This document shows, piece by piece, positions 19,909 to 30,840 of a stretch of 64,000 bases of DNA. Location of the stretch: NCBI GenBank assembly GCA_024704765.1, contig JAKMXF010000003.1, positions 62,001-126,000 of the forward strand. Direction: 5' to 3'. Both the position numbers and the translations under genes were made by a program. The notes under the pieces were generated by a model. The model did no database searches. It was not told the DNA's origin and worked only from the letters and a program-made list of their open reading frames with translations. How positions within the stretch are numbered: position 1 is the first letter of the stretch; every line of letters starts with the position of its first letter. This stretch comes from Oopsacas minuta. Its lineage: Eukaryota; Porifera; Hexactinellida; Lyssacinosida; Leucopsacidae.

Positions 19909-20382
19909 AAATTCAGTAAATAAAAGTAGCTTACATAATATGAATTGCTTAATTCTGAAATTCGTAAAAGTTAATGGGTCGCTCTATTAAAATGCTTTGT
20001 GTTCATTTGCGGGAGGTTGGATATAGGTATAAATTATAGATAATATCATGACAAATCACTCTAAAACTTGATATTACCTGGCCACGACTGGCAACAGTGA
20101 GTTTGGGGGGTAATTAGATCAAGGTATAATGTGTCCGGACACATTATGTGACGTCAAAATTAACTGAACCATGGAGAAAATATTCAAAGTGAAATATTTA
20201 GCTCTCATCAGAATTGAGAAGAATATGTTCTGAACTAATAATAGGTGAAAACTTAGAGCTGTCATTCCAATGAGTATTTTTGAATCGAGAATTATATGCC
20301 TATGTGTAAACAGAAAATAGAGTATGAATTTGTATAAATACAGTCTGTAAATAAGAATAATCATAAACAGAACAACAAACAA
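19909..20382 (+). repeat. type II 5' flank of NHL gene D (shared with F)
   Basis: This upstream sequence matches 31773-32243 before F and is unrelated to type I apart from the last ~60 bp with the TATA box and leader. It contains CACTCTAAAACTTGATATTACC, CTGGCCACGACTGG and a palindrome plus CRE (separate entry). Two promoter classes thus drive one gene family. Confidence 0.85.
20126..20156. promoter_or_regulatory. 22-bp palindrome followed by a consensus CRE, promoter of D
   Basis: A perfect 22-bp palindrome centred on TGTGTCCGGACACA (20126-20147) is followed after one base by TGACGTCA (20149-20156), the exact consensus site for CREB/ATF bZIP factors. It lies ~230 bp upstream of the D start. 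The same pair precedes F at 31991-32021. Type I promoters lack it. Confidence 0.6.
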
Positions 20383-21555
20383 ATGGCCACCCAATACGCA
20401 CAAGAAATTCCTATGAACTCTTTCGAACAAGCGGAACACCTGATCCGTTCCACGTTCGACAAGTTAATCAGGATTGCGACAGAGAGGAGAGATCAGCTGC
20501 TTGTCCAGCTGTTCGATATGAAGCAGGACTATCTAAGAAAGGAGAATACAAGAAAGAAACAAGTAGCAGACCTGGAGAAGATGATCAGACAATTCAATGA
20601 GACTTCTATTCAAGAGAATGAAATAGTGAAGTTTCAAGAAGAACAGATGTTGCAAACAAGAGCTGAAATACAGAAATACGAAAAAGAAACGCCTGTCCCA
20701 TTTCCTTCCTTCAATACTGAGGGTCTGGACGGTCTCCTAGAACAGCTGGAGAAGTTGGGGTCTATTCAGGATATAGATGTACCCTACAGAAACAAGACTG
20801 AGCCAATCAGAAGGATAGGAAAACCTGGAAGTAAGAAAGGAGAGCTGAGTTACCCTCAAGGACTATCTCTAGATGGAGATAAGATCTATATAGTAGATGC
20901 ATACAATAGAAGAATACAGATCTTCTCTACAGAAGGTAAGTTCATTCAAGAATTTGGTAAAGGGGAGCTAGATACTCCATGGGGTATAGCATTATATAAG
21001 GAATGGGTGTTTATAAGTGATTATGGAAATTTAAATTCTGCTATATTTAAATTCTCTAAAATAAATTACAAATTAATTAAGAGAGTTAAGGGAGTTGTTG
21101 GTATCCCTCATGGCCTAACAACTGACACAAATGGAGAAGTGTTAGTTGCAGATTATTATAATAATAGAATTGCAGTATTCAGCTCTGATTTAGAATATAT
21201 TAGAGAAATAGGAAAAGACAAACTTATAAGACCGCGTGACGTCAAAATAAATAATAATAATATATTTGTAGCAGACAATAATGAGATTAATAATATACAC
21301 ATATTCTCTAAATCAGGTGATTTATTGAAAAGTTTCATAAAATTAGAAAATGGAGAAGAATTAATTTTTCTGTGTTTTGATTTGTATAATAATATTATTA
21401 TTAGCGATTTTGGGGGAAATTCAATTAATATATTTACTGAAGATGGACAGCTGATACACAAAATTAAATGTAATAGACCTACAGGAATTATTGTTAATAA
21501 TAACTTTGATATTATTTGTGCTAATCGGAGTGATAATGTAATAAATATATATTAA
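20383..21555 (+). CDS. coiled-coil + NHL-propeller protein, copy D
   Basis: 390 aa, the longest recent copy. The N-terminus is somewhat diverged (QYAQEIPMNSFEQAEHLIRS), the rest of the coiled coil is like A and E. The propeller has its own set of variable residues (SYPQG, VDAYNRR, DTPWG, SDYGNLNS, GIPHG, ADYYNNR, IRPRD, SDFGGN, NRPTG, ANRSD). Blade 2 carries a two-codon in-frame insertion at its variable turn (GNLNSA). All differences preserve the frame. Promoter type II with palindrome/CRE. Confidence 0.88.
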   Translation: MATQYAQEIPMNSFEQAEHLIRSTFDKLIRIATERRDQLLVQLFDMKQDYLRKENTRKKQVADLEKMIRQFNETSIQENEIVKFQEEQMLQTRAEIQKYEKETPVPFPSFNTEGLDGLLEQLEKLGSIQDIDVPYRNKTEPIRRIGKPGSKKGELSYPQGLSLDGDKIYIVDAYNRRIQIFSTEGKFIQEFGKGELDTPWGIALYKEWVFISDYGNLNSAIFKFSKINYKLIKRVKGVVGIPHGLTTDTNGEVLVADYYNNRIAVFSSDLEYIREIGKDKLIRPRDVKINNNNIFVADNNEINNIHIFSKSGDLLKSFIKLENGEELIFLCFDLYNNIIISDFGGNSINIFTEDGQLIHKIKCNRPTGIIVNNNFDIICANRSDNVINIY

Positions 21556-21782
21556 TTATATTGTTGTTATTTGTTTGTAATTAAATTCCCATATTTCACA
21601 CTTTCCAATAACAATTAGTTGGGTGAGGGAACAGAGGATCTCTGTTATAGAATTATCACAAAATTTAGCGAATTTACTTGAATACAAATTTGATGATTTT
21701 CATTCAGTCATTTCCCAATCTGACCAAGGATTGATATTTATTGAGTCCAATATTGTCCCCTGTAGTGTTATTATCTAGCAAA

Positions 21783-22320
21783 AGTGTGAACACTCAAATT
21801 AGGTGTGAATTAGCTCATTCGAATATTATTCAATTCACCTCTCGGTCTAACTAATCACATCAAAAGTATTTTCTATTTTGTCGATTTTTTCTGATATTTT
21901 GAATTTGGTTAATTCTAATAATTTTGTTAGCTTTTATTTGAATCAAATGGCTTCAAAAGAAATACCAGATAATGAATCTTCACACTTGAATATTTCAGGT
22001 GGTTTCATATGATTAATCAGTATTTGAGTGGTGTTCGCTCACCCGTGAATCCCCTGCTGTCACCCGTGTACCACCAAGCTGTCCTTGACCCCTAGGTTGT
22101 GAACCTCTGCAATACACTCTAGTTATAACGAAGTGCTCGCCACGTGCATGGTTTCACTTGGTTGTAAGCGGAGTGGAATATATTATTTTGAAGCTATAGC
22201 TGCTTGCTTGTAACAGAAGTTTACTGTACGATTCGCTAATAGGCGGCCTCCACAGATATTTGATAGTTTATATGATAATTGATGCAATACACAACCTTGA
22301 TAATCCGAACCTGCCACGTG
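21783..22320. repeat. duplicated DGCR6-like promoter/exon 1 block at D
   Basis: Shares its whole length with 30064-30600 in the E 3' flank, and its first part with 27212-27437 and 9460-9626. It contains the short ATG exon at 21947-21998. Confidence 0.75.
21947..21998 (+). pseudogene. orphan first exon of a DGCR6-like gene
   Basis: 52 bp encoding MASKEIPDNESSHLNIS plus one base, followed by a GT donor. The same exon at 27318 splices in phase to a DGCR6-like exon 2. Here no exon 2 follows, so it is a copied promoter/exon fragment. Confidence 0.55.
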
Positions 22321-23095
22321 TCGAAACAAGTTCGATAACTGAGACTGCACGTCTTATAATATTTGTGTTTGTATTTATCCATTGTGTATATTATTATCTG
22401 TATTGTCCTGCACAGAAATTGAGTTCCATTGGGATTGTTTTTGACACCTTTCGACTGTAACTAATTGTGATATTAGATGACGTAATAATCATTCAAATAG
22501 GGTTTCAAATTGTTAGAAAAGGAAGCACAATGAATGATAATAGAATTATTCATTGAAATGAATACACAATTTCTATCTGTTAACTCTCTGACAATTTGAT
22601 TAGAATGTTATCGTGGTGTTATGACGTAATATTTATTATTTGTTAAGAATGAATCCTATTTGTGAATTTTGATACGAAGCTTGTCCTTTTGGTGGAGGTC
22701 ATTATCGCTGTTAAAATGCAGTTGTTACTGAGAAACTTGTTTCAGCTCCACATGATGTCTATCTGATGGCATGGTATTTGAATTTCTCTGATAAAATGGT
22801 GAAATAATGACAATATTCATGTGACAGGTAAACTTGATGCGGGCGGTAGAGCAGAAACTGTAAAACCTATACTCAATACATTTTGAAACAATAATCAACA
22901 ACTGTGCGTATTTCTCTAGCCAAAGCTCTGTTGTCAATACAATATGGCAAATTCTTACGATATAGTAATCATAACTATTATTCTCATTGACTAATATAAA
23001 TTCCAATTGTGTAAGGCGGTTGCTAGGTTTATAGTTTAACAATCTGACCTAATATTCATTATGATTTTATGAGATTATCGCTACAGTTAAAATAT
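22321..23095. other. intergenic, no gene seen
   Basis: AT-rich. Reading frames on both strands are short and lack similarity. Up to the paired MITEs at 23098 I see no feature. Confidence 0.4.
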
Positions 23096-23097
23096 GA

Positions 23098-23272
23098 GCA
23101 CAACTCCTGTTATGTTGAACGCGGGTATATCGAAACACCCGCTTATATCGAATTGTGAAATGGTACAAATATGGTCCCAAACGTTAAAGTAACAGATATT
23201 CCATCTCTGATATCGGAGTAATTATCACGGCCCCTTGAGCTTAGATATAACAGGAGAGGTGACTGTTTCCAA
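23098..23272 (-). repeat. MITE-like element (CTCAAGGGACC family), copy 1
   Basis: Ends in CAACTCCTGTTAT / ATATAACAGGAG. Core in reverse orientation: GGAGTAATTATCACGG, ATGGTCCCAAACG. It is an inverted partner of copy 2 (23396-23572), and the two together can form a large hairpin with a ~125-bp loop. Other copies lie at 41506-41651, 45850-45993, 47600-47755 and 48752-48923. Confidence 0.7.
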
Positions 23273-23395
23273 ACTGAATTTCATAACACATCGCTGGCGC
23301 GGGGACTTGCAAGTATTTTTGATATGAATTAATGATCATACTCCCTTGGACTCTAAATATGGAATTATTTAAGATTTTCACAATTCTCAATCACA

Positions 23396-23572
23396 GTCAA
23401 CTCTCCTATTATATCTAAGCCCAAGTGACCGTGATGATTACTCCGATATAAGAGATGGAATATCTGTTACTTTAACGGTTTGGGACCATATTTGTACTAA
23501 TTCACACTTCTATATAAGCGGGTATTTCTATAAATCCGTGTTAGATATAACAGGAGGTGACTGTTGTATAGT
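23396..23572 (+). repeat. MITE-like element (CTCAAGGGACC family), copy 2
   Basis: Starts AGTCAACTCTCCTATTATAT and ends ATATAACAGGAGGTGACTGT. The core GATTACTCCGATATAAGAGA and TTTGGGACCATATTTGTAC is the reverse complement of copy 1. Confidence 0.7.
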
Positions 23573-24272
23573 TATGTGTCAAAGTTTGTTGTTTGTTAGA
23601 CAATAAATATTTGTATTACAAATATATTGAAGTATTTGTTTGTTTGTGTTTGATTCGGTAAAATTATTTGTAATTTGTTTTGTCAGCAATTTTAGAGATT
23701 ATTATTTGTTTGTTGTTATTGTTAACAAAATATAATGTCAGGAGAATTATATTATCCTTGTTACAACAAAACAAATTTGTTGTCTTTTGTGCATTTTGAA
23801 GTTTTCAAATTTCTGTTGTAATATCTATGTTAATTGTATCATCAACTTCCTAGTAAGAACGGAAGGAGGGGATATTTCTATGTGGTATTAACCTATTTGG
23901 TTCCACGAGCTTGCCCTTTGTAGAGGTGTTGTCTGCTTTTCGGAGTGTCCGTTTTGGGAGACTCTACTGTAATCATATTTTCACACCTTTAGTGAACATT
24001 TGAAATTATCCTAAAGATTAGCTTCCACTAATTAAACAGGAATAAACAGTGAAGAATTCTATTCTACTCATTATTTGGTAATATGGATATTTCCTAGAAT
24101 GTTATACTTTCAATAATCCCCAAACTTAATTTGGTAAAATATCAGTCGGCACAGACGATGATTTGAGATTTTTTCTCATAATAGAGGGAAGAATTAATCA
24201 TATTTGAAACTAAAAATACAAGAAACTGGTAAGCAGATCCAGGTGTTTAGGTGAGTATGAATCAGGCACGTA
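23573..24272. other. intergenic, no gene seen
   Basis: AT- and TTTG-rich. It ends at the hAT element. No coding or RNA feature recognised. Confidence 0.4.
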
Positions 24273-27205
24273 GCTAGAGCAAGACATTCAGGGGGGCAAG
24301 AAGTATTTCGGGAGGGCAATTGCAGGGATAAATATTTTTGAAAAGTTAATTACTTGTGTATAGCAAGTACGACCCAGTCTCCTTTTCTTACATGTATAGC
24401 CTTTTGAATTCATAAAGTACCAGATTACTAAGCTAGGGCGCATTAGATTAGTCTACATTATAGTAAGAGCATTTATTAAGATACTAAACTCAATTCAGGG
24501 ATACTATTTGACATTACAAAAGAAAGCGGCTGTGCTTCATCTGCTTAAAATGTCATCTTTCCGAGAAATAAACGAACGGAAAACTTCTACTTCACAATCT
24601 TTGATATCTATTGCATACAGTTCAGATAGTGTATTCAATTCCTGTTTGTTAAGAAAGTTTTGAGACCTTGGTAAGCAGCAATCAGCAGCCTTCATGATGC
24701 CTGATTGATCTGTACCAAAACGGGCATCCAATTCTGCTAAGATCTCGCGGACATTTTGGCGTAACAATATTTCAAGCTCTTCAAAGTTGGATGCGTTTGT
24801 GTGTCCAACAGAGCTATTTAGATATCCTTCTCTAAACCTTTCTGGAAGACGCCGTTGCCTGATTGTGTCTCTTACATCAAAATTTTCGATTTCATATTTA
24901 CTGGACAAATCTTTGGCATATTCAACAACCTTGTCAAAATAGAAATTGACCGACCTTTCCCTCAGATCGGCAAGTAATATCAAACAAGAAGAAACAGTTG
25001 CTGTCGACTTCTGAAAAGCTTTAGTGCAAAAATCAGAGTAATCATACAGCCTACCAAAGTACACTAAGATGGTCATAAATTTCTTTGTTTGTAGACTACC
25101 TAGTAAAGATTTAGCTGCTAAACTTGTGTCTGCATCATTATCATTTCCAAATATGCTTAAAGTATCAAGTATGCAATCAAACCGACGCAGAAACCTTTCC
25201 ACCTCCAAAGAACGGGAAGACCAACGAGTACTACATGAACGTGCAAGTTCAAGAGCTTGGACGTTGGGATAGCGCTCATCCTGGACGTCTATGAAAACTG
25301 CATGTCGCTTTGTTCCATTCATGAACGAATACGTCAAATGCAATATATCAAAGAAAGATTTCATCAGAGGATGTCGTTCAGCAGTTGCAGCTAATACTAA
25401 GTTAAGCCTATGTGAAGCACAATGAACATATGTGGCATTGCGATAACCTGCTCCTTTCATGCGGGCTTGGACACCACCGTGTATTCCTGACATAACACTA
25501 GCCCCGTCGTAACCCTGTCCTACACATTTCAGAGGATCGAGCTCAAAAGGCTTAAGTAGCTCTATCAGTTTTTCAGAGATGGTGCCCGCATCCATGTCCT
25601 TCAATTCAATAAAGCCAATAGCTCTATCTCGGACATTACCTTTATGGATATATCGCAAAGAACCACCTAACTCCTTCTTAGATGCATCTTTTACTTCGTC
25701 AGCTAGAATAGCATAACAAGACGCGATTTCTACTTCACTTTTAACATAGTCTAGAAGCACTGAAGCGAGTGATGTAAGCAAATCATTTTGGATATCTGGA
25801 CTTAGCATTTTTGCATTTCTTGGAAGACTTTCTATCCTCTTGGTCACATTGCTATCATATTTTCCTAAAAGTTCTAATATTTCAAGAAAGTTCCCTTTAT
25901 TAAGCGACTGATCTGATTCATCATCTCCTCGAAGAGGAACATCTTGTTTGGCACAAAAAGTAATAATGTCAAGAACAGTCATTAAATGTTTCCGATTGTC
26001 ATCTATGAATTTCTCATTTCGAAAATTGGGATCCAGTTGCTTATCTACCGTCCCTATTATTTGATGAATTGCCCAGATTTTCTGTGTTTCAACAGCTGCC
26101 ATATGACACACAGAACTATCGTGCTCCCTGCACTTGTCGCCAAGTTTCCTCCAGTCACAAAGTCCTTTTGTTGAAAACGTTGCTTCAGCTGTTGATCCTC
26201 CAAAAAGCCGACACGGTTGGCAAAATATAGCATCGAGTTCTTTGCTATACTCTATCCAGGAGAATTGGGCATACCAATGAGTACTAAAATGTCTACCGGC
26301 CTCATTTTTTAGGTAGATAATAGAAGGCTGCCTCGGTTTCTCACCATTTTTGGACAAATCATTTACAGTCACAATTGGTGATTGTATATGAGTCGTGTTT
26401 AAACGGAGTTGAAATAGTTGTACAAGAACCGGAAGTTAAAGGGGTCGAAACTTGAAGACTCGTAACAACAGGCTCTACCTCCTCATAATTTGAAGAGACG
26501 ACATGATCTTCGATTTCTATTCGATTTCTTTTAAAATATGCCTGAACTTTGCTTTGTTGTAGTCTTTTAGTCATCTAGAATTGTTAGAGATACGAGTCAC
26601 TGAACTGATTGAAGAACAGAAAATGTGAAAGATATGAGATATAGACTATAGAGTGACTTTATAACTTATAGAGAATATCCGAAATTCGCTTCACTCATGT
26701 GTAAATTTCAAAACAAGCTTTGAAAACTGAAACCCTAAGAGCATCACCAATCCTTCAATTACTTCAATGGACAGTCTAACTTCTGACAACAATTACTAGC
26801 GGTCTGTGGTAATTCAATTAAAATTATAGTAGAAATTCAGTGCCTGTCAAAATAGAACAAGTTTACTATCAATGAGCGTTACTTCCTGTCTAATATTAAA
26901 ACCATCATCGCAACGCGAGTTATTAATATCATAGTTTTGACGATGCAGTTGAAGTACATAGACTATTAATTACAGTGGAGTCCGCTTACTAGCAGCTCGG
27001 ATTTTGCAGAAATTTGGTTGCTAATAGGGCAACGAAATTAACATTATAATCCCGTTTGGGACCCGAAAGCTGATTGTTAATAGAGCAATATTACTAATAA
27101 GCTAACTACAGTGTATATAAAAACGAAAACTTCAAATTTATCTGGGGGGGGCGAGAGAAACTTTTGGGGAGGCAACCGCCCCCCTTGCCCCCCGTAGCTA
27201 CGTGC
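24273..27205 (-). mobile_element. hAT-superfamily transposon (~2.9 kb)
   Basis: Bounded by CAGGCACGTAGCTA at 24273 and its reverse complement TAGCTACGTGCCTG ending at 27205. G-rich subterminal tracts lie inside both ends (TTCAGGGGGGCAAG / CTTGCCCCCCGTAG). It encodes a ZMYM1-like transposase on the minus strand. Flanking octamers differ (GTATGAAT, CCTCTCGG), so the target duplication is not preserved and one flank has been rearranged. The right flank is the duplicated DGCR6-like promoter block, cut exactly at CCTCTCGG. Confidence 0.85.
24537..26574 (-). pseudogene. ZMYM1-like hAT transposase (TTF-type zinc finger, DUF4371)
   Basis: The first segment (26359-26574) is an N-terminal tail starting MTKRLQQSKVQAYFKR. 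The main segment (24537-26372) is open for 611 codons, with the zinc-finger-like FCQPCRLFGG, the DUF4371 block (ADEVKDASKKEL, GQGYDGASVMSG, YVHCASHRLNLVL) and STRWSSRSLEVERF. The two segments are joined only by a one-base frameshift near 26375. The C-terminal dimerisation region with its typical CERSFS motif is missing and the frame ends with a stop at 24537. The copy therefore looks recently inactivated. Confidence 0.8.
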
Positions 27206-27317
27206 CTGCCTCTCGGTCTAGCTAATGATATCAAAAGTATTTTCTATTTTGTCGATTTTTTCTGATATTTTGAATTTGGTTAATTCTAATAATTTTGTTA
27301 GCTTTTATTTGAATCAA

Positions 27318-27636
27318 ATGGCTTCAAAAGAAATACCAGATAATGAATCTTCACACTTGATTATTTCAGGTAGTTTCATATGATTAATCAGTATTTGAGT
27401 GGTGTTCGCTCACTCGTGAATCCCCTGCTGTCACCCGTCCCAAACTAGACCAATACCTAAAGATACTAAACTCAATAAAAGGAGAACTTAATGAGCCGAT
27501 TAGCTCTCATCTAACGGAGGAGCGTTTCTATCAACTTGCTGCTTCGTTACTCGACGGGACTGCATTGGAGATTATAAATGAATTAGAAGAGATGCAGTCA
27601 CTGACAGAGGAGCAGCTCCTGCAACAAAGAATGAAG
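27318..27636 (+). pseudogene. 5' part of a DGCR6-like gene (two exons), 3'-truncated
   Basis: Exon 1 (27318-27369) encodes MASKEIPDNESSHLIIS plus one base. Exon 2 (27449-27636) resumes in phase (GAC, then QYLKILNSIKGELNEP) and contains FYQLAASLLDGTALEIINEL and MQSLTEEQLLQQRMK before a GT donor. The LALALLDGTVFEIVQGL ... LTEK..YNQR blocks of DGCR6/gonadal (gdl) proteins align well. About 80 of the expected ~200 residues are present. 100 bp further on, the sequence becomes the copied TIGAR tail, so the remaining exons were lost at a duplication joint. A hAT element sits in its upstream region. Confidence 0.7.
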
Positions 27637-27732
27637 GTAATACACGTCGGATGCGTGAATAATTGGAGGATAGTGAAATATTAACCCGCGTCCGAATGGT
27701 GTCAACGTGTGTGCATGTATCGCTTATAAGAA

Positions 27733-27787
27733 TCAGTCGTGATGTTTCGCATTTAGGAGATTTTGTTCTTGAATGGCATAAATAGTA
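27733..27787 (+). pseudogene. copied 3' end of the TIGAR-like gene
   Basis: Repeats the final ~18 codons and stop of the gene at 6473-7135 (AGTCGTGATGTTTCGC... to GGCATAAATAG) with two base changes. It marks the left edge of the segment copied from the A locus to the E locus. Confidence 0.9.
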
Positions 27788-28411
27788 AAAGTATATTTGA
27801 ATATTTGTTTATTTGTTTGCATGTTTATATATTCGTGTTTGTAAATATTTATTTATTTGTGTTTGTTTGTATATATTTATTCAATTTCTACTCATTCAAA
27901 TACGAAATCTGTGATTAATATTATTTCTGCCAATTATTGGTGGCTCAGCCACTTTGAATTGTTAAATCTTGGAAACTTTAATTCTGTTTTTTATACTCAA
28001 AATTGGAAAAATGAAATTCAGAGTAACTTCTTCCCAAAAAATTGTGTCTCAGAACGAATTATCACACCTCAAATACAAAATATCAAATATGGCAAATGAA
28101 TAATTTCCATAAGAATAGTTAAGATATTCTAATTATAGATTACACAAATAGGAACTAATAGCTAATACAGCATAGCAACTAATTCTATACAAGGAATGTG
28201 GCTAGTTATAACTGGAACTAATTTGCATGTAGAAAGCTATCTGACCTAACACATCCCTAATTCTGTGAGACAATAGTCTCGTGGTAGAGTTCAAGGAAAT
28301 GTGATTAGTTGTAAGTTTCTATTTCACCACTTAACACCTGAATAATGAATGTATGAATTTGTATAAATACAGTCTGTAAATGAGAATAATCATAAACAGA
28401 ACAACAAACAA
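27788..28411 (+). repeat. type I 5' flank of NHL gene E
   Basis: Near-identical to the A flank (7136-7763), with the full distal region and no mariner. It gives one of the two intact target sites that define the insertion in C. Confidence 0.85.
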
Positions 28412-29578
28412 ATGGCCACCAAATACTCAGATGAAATTCCTACTGACTCTTTCGAACTAACGGAACAGATGATTCATTCCACCTTCGAGAAGATAATTCG
28501 GATCGCGATAGAAAGGAAAGATCAGCTGCTTGTCCAGCTGTTCGATATGAAGCAGGACTATCTAAGAAAGGAGAATACAAGAAAGAAACGAGTAGCAGAC
28601 CTGGAGAAGATGATCCAACAATTCAATGAGACTTCTATTCAAGAGAATGAAATAGTGAAGTTTCAAGGAGAACAGATGTTGCAAACAAGAGCTGAAATAC
28701 AGAAATACGAAAAAGAAACGCCTGTCCCATTTCCTTCCTTCAATACTGAGGGTCTGGACGGTCTCCTAGAACAGCTGGAGAAGTTGGGGTCTATTCAGGA
28801 TATAGCTGTACCCTACAGAAACAAGACAGAGCCAATCAGAAGGATAGGAAAATATGGAAGTAAGAAAGGAGAGCTGTTTCGCCCTTATGGACTAGCTCTA
28901 GATGGAGATAAGATCTATATAGCAGATACATTCAATGATAGAATACAGATCTTCTCTACAGAAGGTAAGTTCATTCAAGAATTTGGTAAAGTGGAGCTAT
29001 ATAATCCATCCGGTATAGCATTATATAAGGAATGGGTGTTTATAAGTAATTTGGAATTTAATTTTATATTAAAATTCTCTAAAACAAATTACAAATTAAT
29101 TAAGAGTGTTAAGGGAGTTGTTAGTTTCCCTCTTGGTCTAACAACTGACACAAATGGAGAAGTGTTAGTTGCAGATTGTGATAATAATAGAATTGCAGTA
29201 TTCAGCTCTGATTTAGAATATATTAGAGAAATAGGAAAAGACAAACTTATAAAACCGCGTGACGTCAAAATAAATAATAATAATATATTTGTAGCAGACA
29301 ATAATAAGATTAATAATATACACATATTCTCTAAATCAGGTGATTTATTGAAAAGTTTCATAAAATTAGAAAATGTAAAAGAATTCATTTTTCTGTGTTT
29401 AGATTTGTATAATAATATTATTATTAGCGATTATTTCGGAAAATCAATTAATATATTTACTGAAGATGGACAGCTGATACACAAAATTAAATGTATTTAT
29501 CCTACAGGAATTATTGTTAATAATAACTTTGATATTATTTGTGCTAGTTTTAGAGATAAAGTAATAAATATATATTAA
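28412..29578 (+). CDS. coiled-coil + NHL-propeller protein, copy E
   Basis: 388 aa, intronless. Flanks and coiled coil are closest to A, but the propeller does not follow A at the variable sites (FRPYG, ADTFNDR, YNPSG, SNLEFNF, SFPLG, ADCDNNR, IKPRD, SDYFGK, IYPTG, SFRDK). Thus the copied segment has diverged almost only at these codons. Complete and promoter-bearing. Confidence 0.88.
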   Translation: MATKYSDEIPTDSFELTEQMIHSTFEKIIRIAIERKDQLLVQLFDMKQDYLRKENTRKKRVADLEKMIQQFNETSIQENEIVKFQGEQMLQTRAEIQKYEKETPVPFPSFNTEGLDGLLEQLEKLGSIQDIAVPYRNKTEPIRRIGKYGSKKGELFRPYGLALDGDKIYIADTFNDRIQIFSTEGKFIQEFGKVELYNPSGIALYKEWVFISNLEFNFILKFSKTNYKLIKSVKGVVSFPLGLTTDTNGEVLVADCDNNRIAVFSSDLEYIREIGKDKLIKPRDVKINNNNIFVADNNKINNIHIFSKSGDLLKSFIKLENVKEFIFLCLDLYNNIIISDYFGKSINIFTEDGQLIHKIKCIYPTGIIVNNNFDIICASFRDKVINIY

Positions 29579-29834
29579 TAATATTATTGTTGTTGTTATT
29601 TACTTGTTTGTTTATTATTTATTAAATTATTATATTCACACTTGTCCTTTTCTATAAATTACCATTCCTAACCGTTTCCACACGTGTACCCCTATACTAA
29701 TTATAACACATTATGTGTATCCTCCCATATTTGAGATCCAGTGGACAGCTTGCTGTCCTCCATGGTTCAGGTTGTAAACATATGATATCAGAATTAAGAT
29801 GGCTGTACTTAAGGAAGTAAGTTTGAATTCTAAC

Positions 29835-29981
29835 CTCGTATGCGTCTTCAGAGGTGTCATAAAGTACTTCACTATCTGGAATTGGTTCCGGTTCCATTAT
29901 CTGAGCTGGAACTGAAACTGGAACTATAGGAGGAGGTCTTCGTATTGGTTCCTCAGGTTCTTGTGGTTGCATATCTGCCAT
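29835..29981 (-). pseudogene. proline-rich, tyrosine-bearing first exon (orphan), copy at E
   Basis: 49 codons from ATG (MADMQPQEPEEPIRR) to the same GTTAGA donor as the copy at 9188-9340. It has four extra codons (VSVP region) and lacks the first six. The terminal LYDTSEDAYE is identical. No further exon is seen. Confidence 0.45.
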
Positions 29982-30063
29982 TTGAATTAATTTAGATGGA
30001 AGTGGTCTAGAAATACATATTGTTTGTTTGTTTGTTTGTTTGGTTGTTGTCGCAAAATATGAA

Positions 30064-30600
30064 CACTCAAATCAGGTGTGAATTAGCTCATTCGAATATT
30101 ATTTAATTCACCTCTCGGTCTAACTAATCACATCAAAAGTATTTTCTATTTTGTCGATTTTTTCTGATATTTTGAATTTGGTTAATTCTAATAATTTTGT
30201 TAGCTTTTATTTGAATCAAATGGCTTCAAAAGAAATACCAGATAATGAATCTTCACACTTGAATATTTCAGGTAGTTTCATATGATTAATCAGTGTTTGA
30301 GTGGTGTTCGCTCACCCGTGAATCCCCTGCTGTCATCCGTGTACCACCAAGCTGTGCTTGACCCCTAGGTTGTGAACCTCTGCAATACACTCTAGTTATA
30401 ACGAAGTGCCCGCCGCGTGCATGATTTCATTTGGTTGTAAGCGGAGTGGAATATATTATTTTGAAGCTATAGCTGCTTGCTTGTAACAGAAGTTTACTGT
30501 ACGATTCGCTAATAGGCGGCCTCCACAGATATTTGATAGTTTATATGAAAATTGATGCGATACACAACCTTGATAATCCTAACCTGCCACATGTCCAAAC
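30064..30600. repeat. duplicated DGCR6-like promoter/exon 1 block at E
   Basis: Same block as at 21783-22320, including the orphan exon at 30220-30271 and CACTCTAGTTATAACGAAG further on. Homology with the D block stops near 30600. Confidence 0.75.
30220..30271 (+). pseudogene. orphan first exon of a DGCR6-like gene, third copy
   Basis: Encodes MASKEIPDNESSHLNIS plus one base with a GTAGTT donor. No exon 2 nearby. Confidence 0.55.
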
Positions 30601-30840
30601 GATTGCCAGTCAACTCGTACCTATTTCAACTCGTACTTTTTATTTTGGTCAACTCGTCCCCATTTTCATAGTCAAGTCGTCCCATTTTTTTGGACAACTC
30701 TTAGGCGTATCTATTCTATAATAGATACAACTTATTCCTAAATTTGCTATTAATATTAAACAACAAGAATGTTTTATACAACTTATGATAAACAATAATA
30801 TATTTTTTATAGAATATCCGTGGAGTAAATATGTGTTGAG

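Noticed and set aside
22725-23042. 105-codon minus-strand frame
   Set aside because: Overlaps nothing conserved; composition like random AT-rich DNA.
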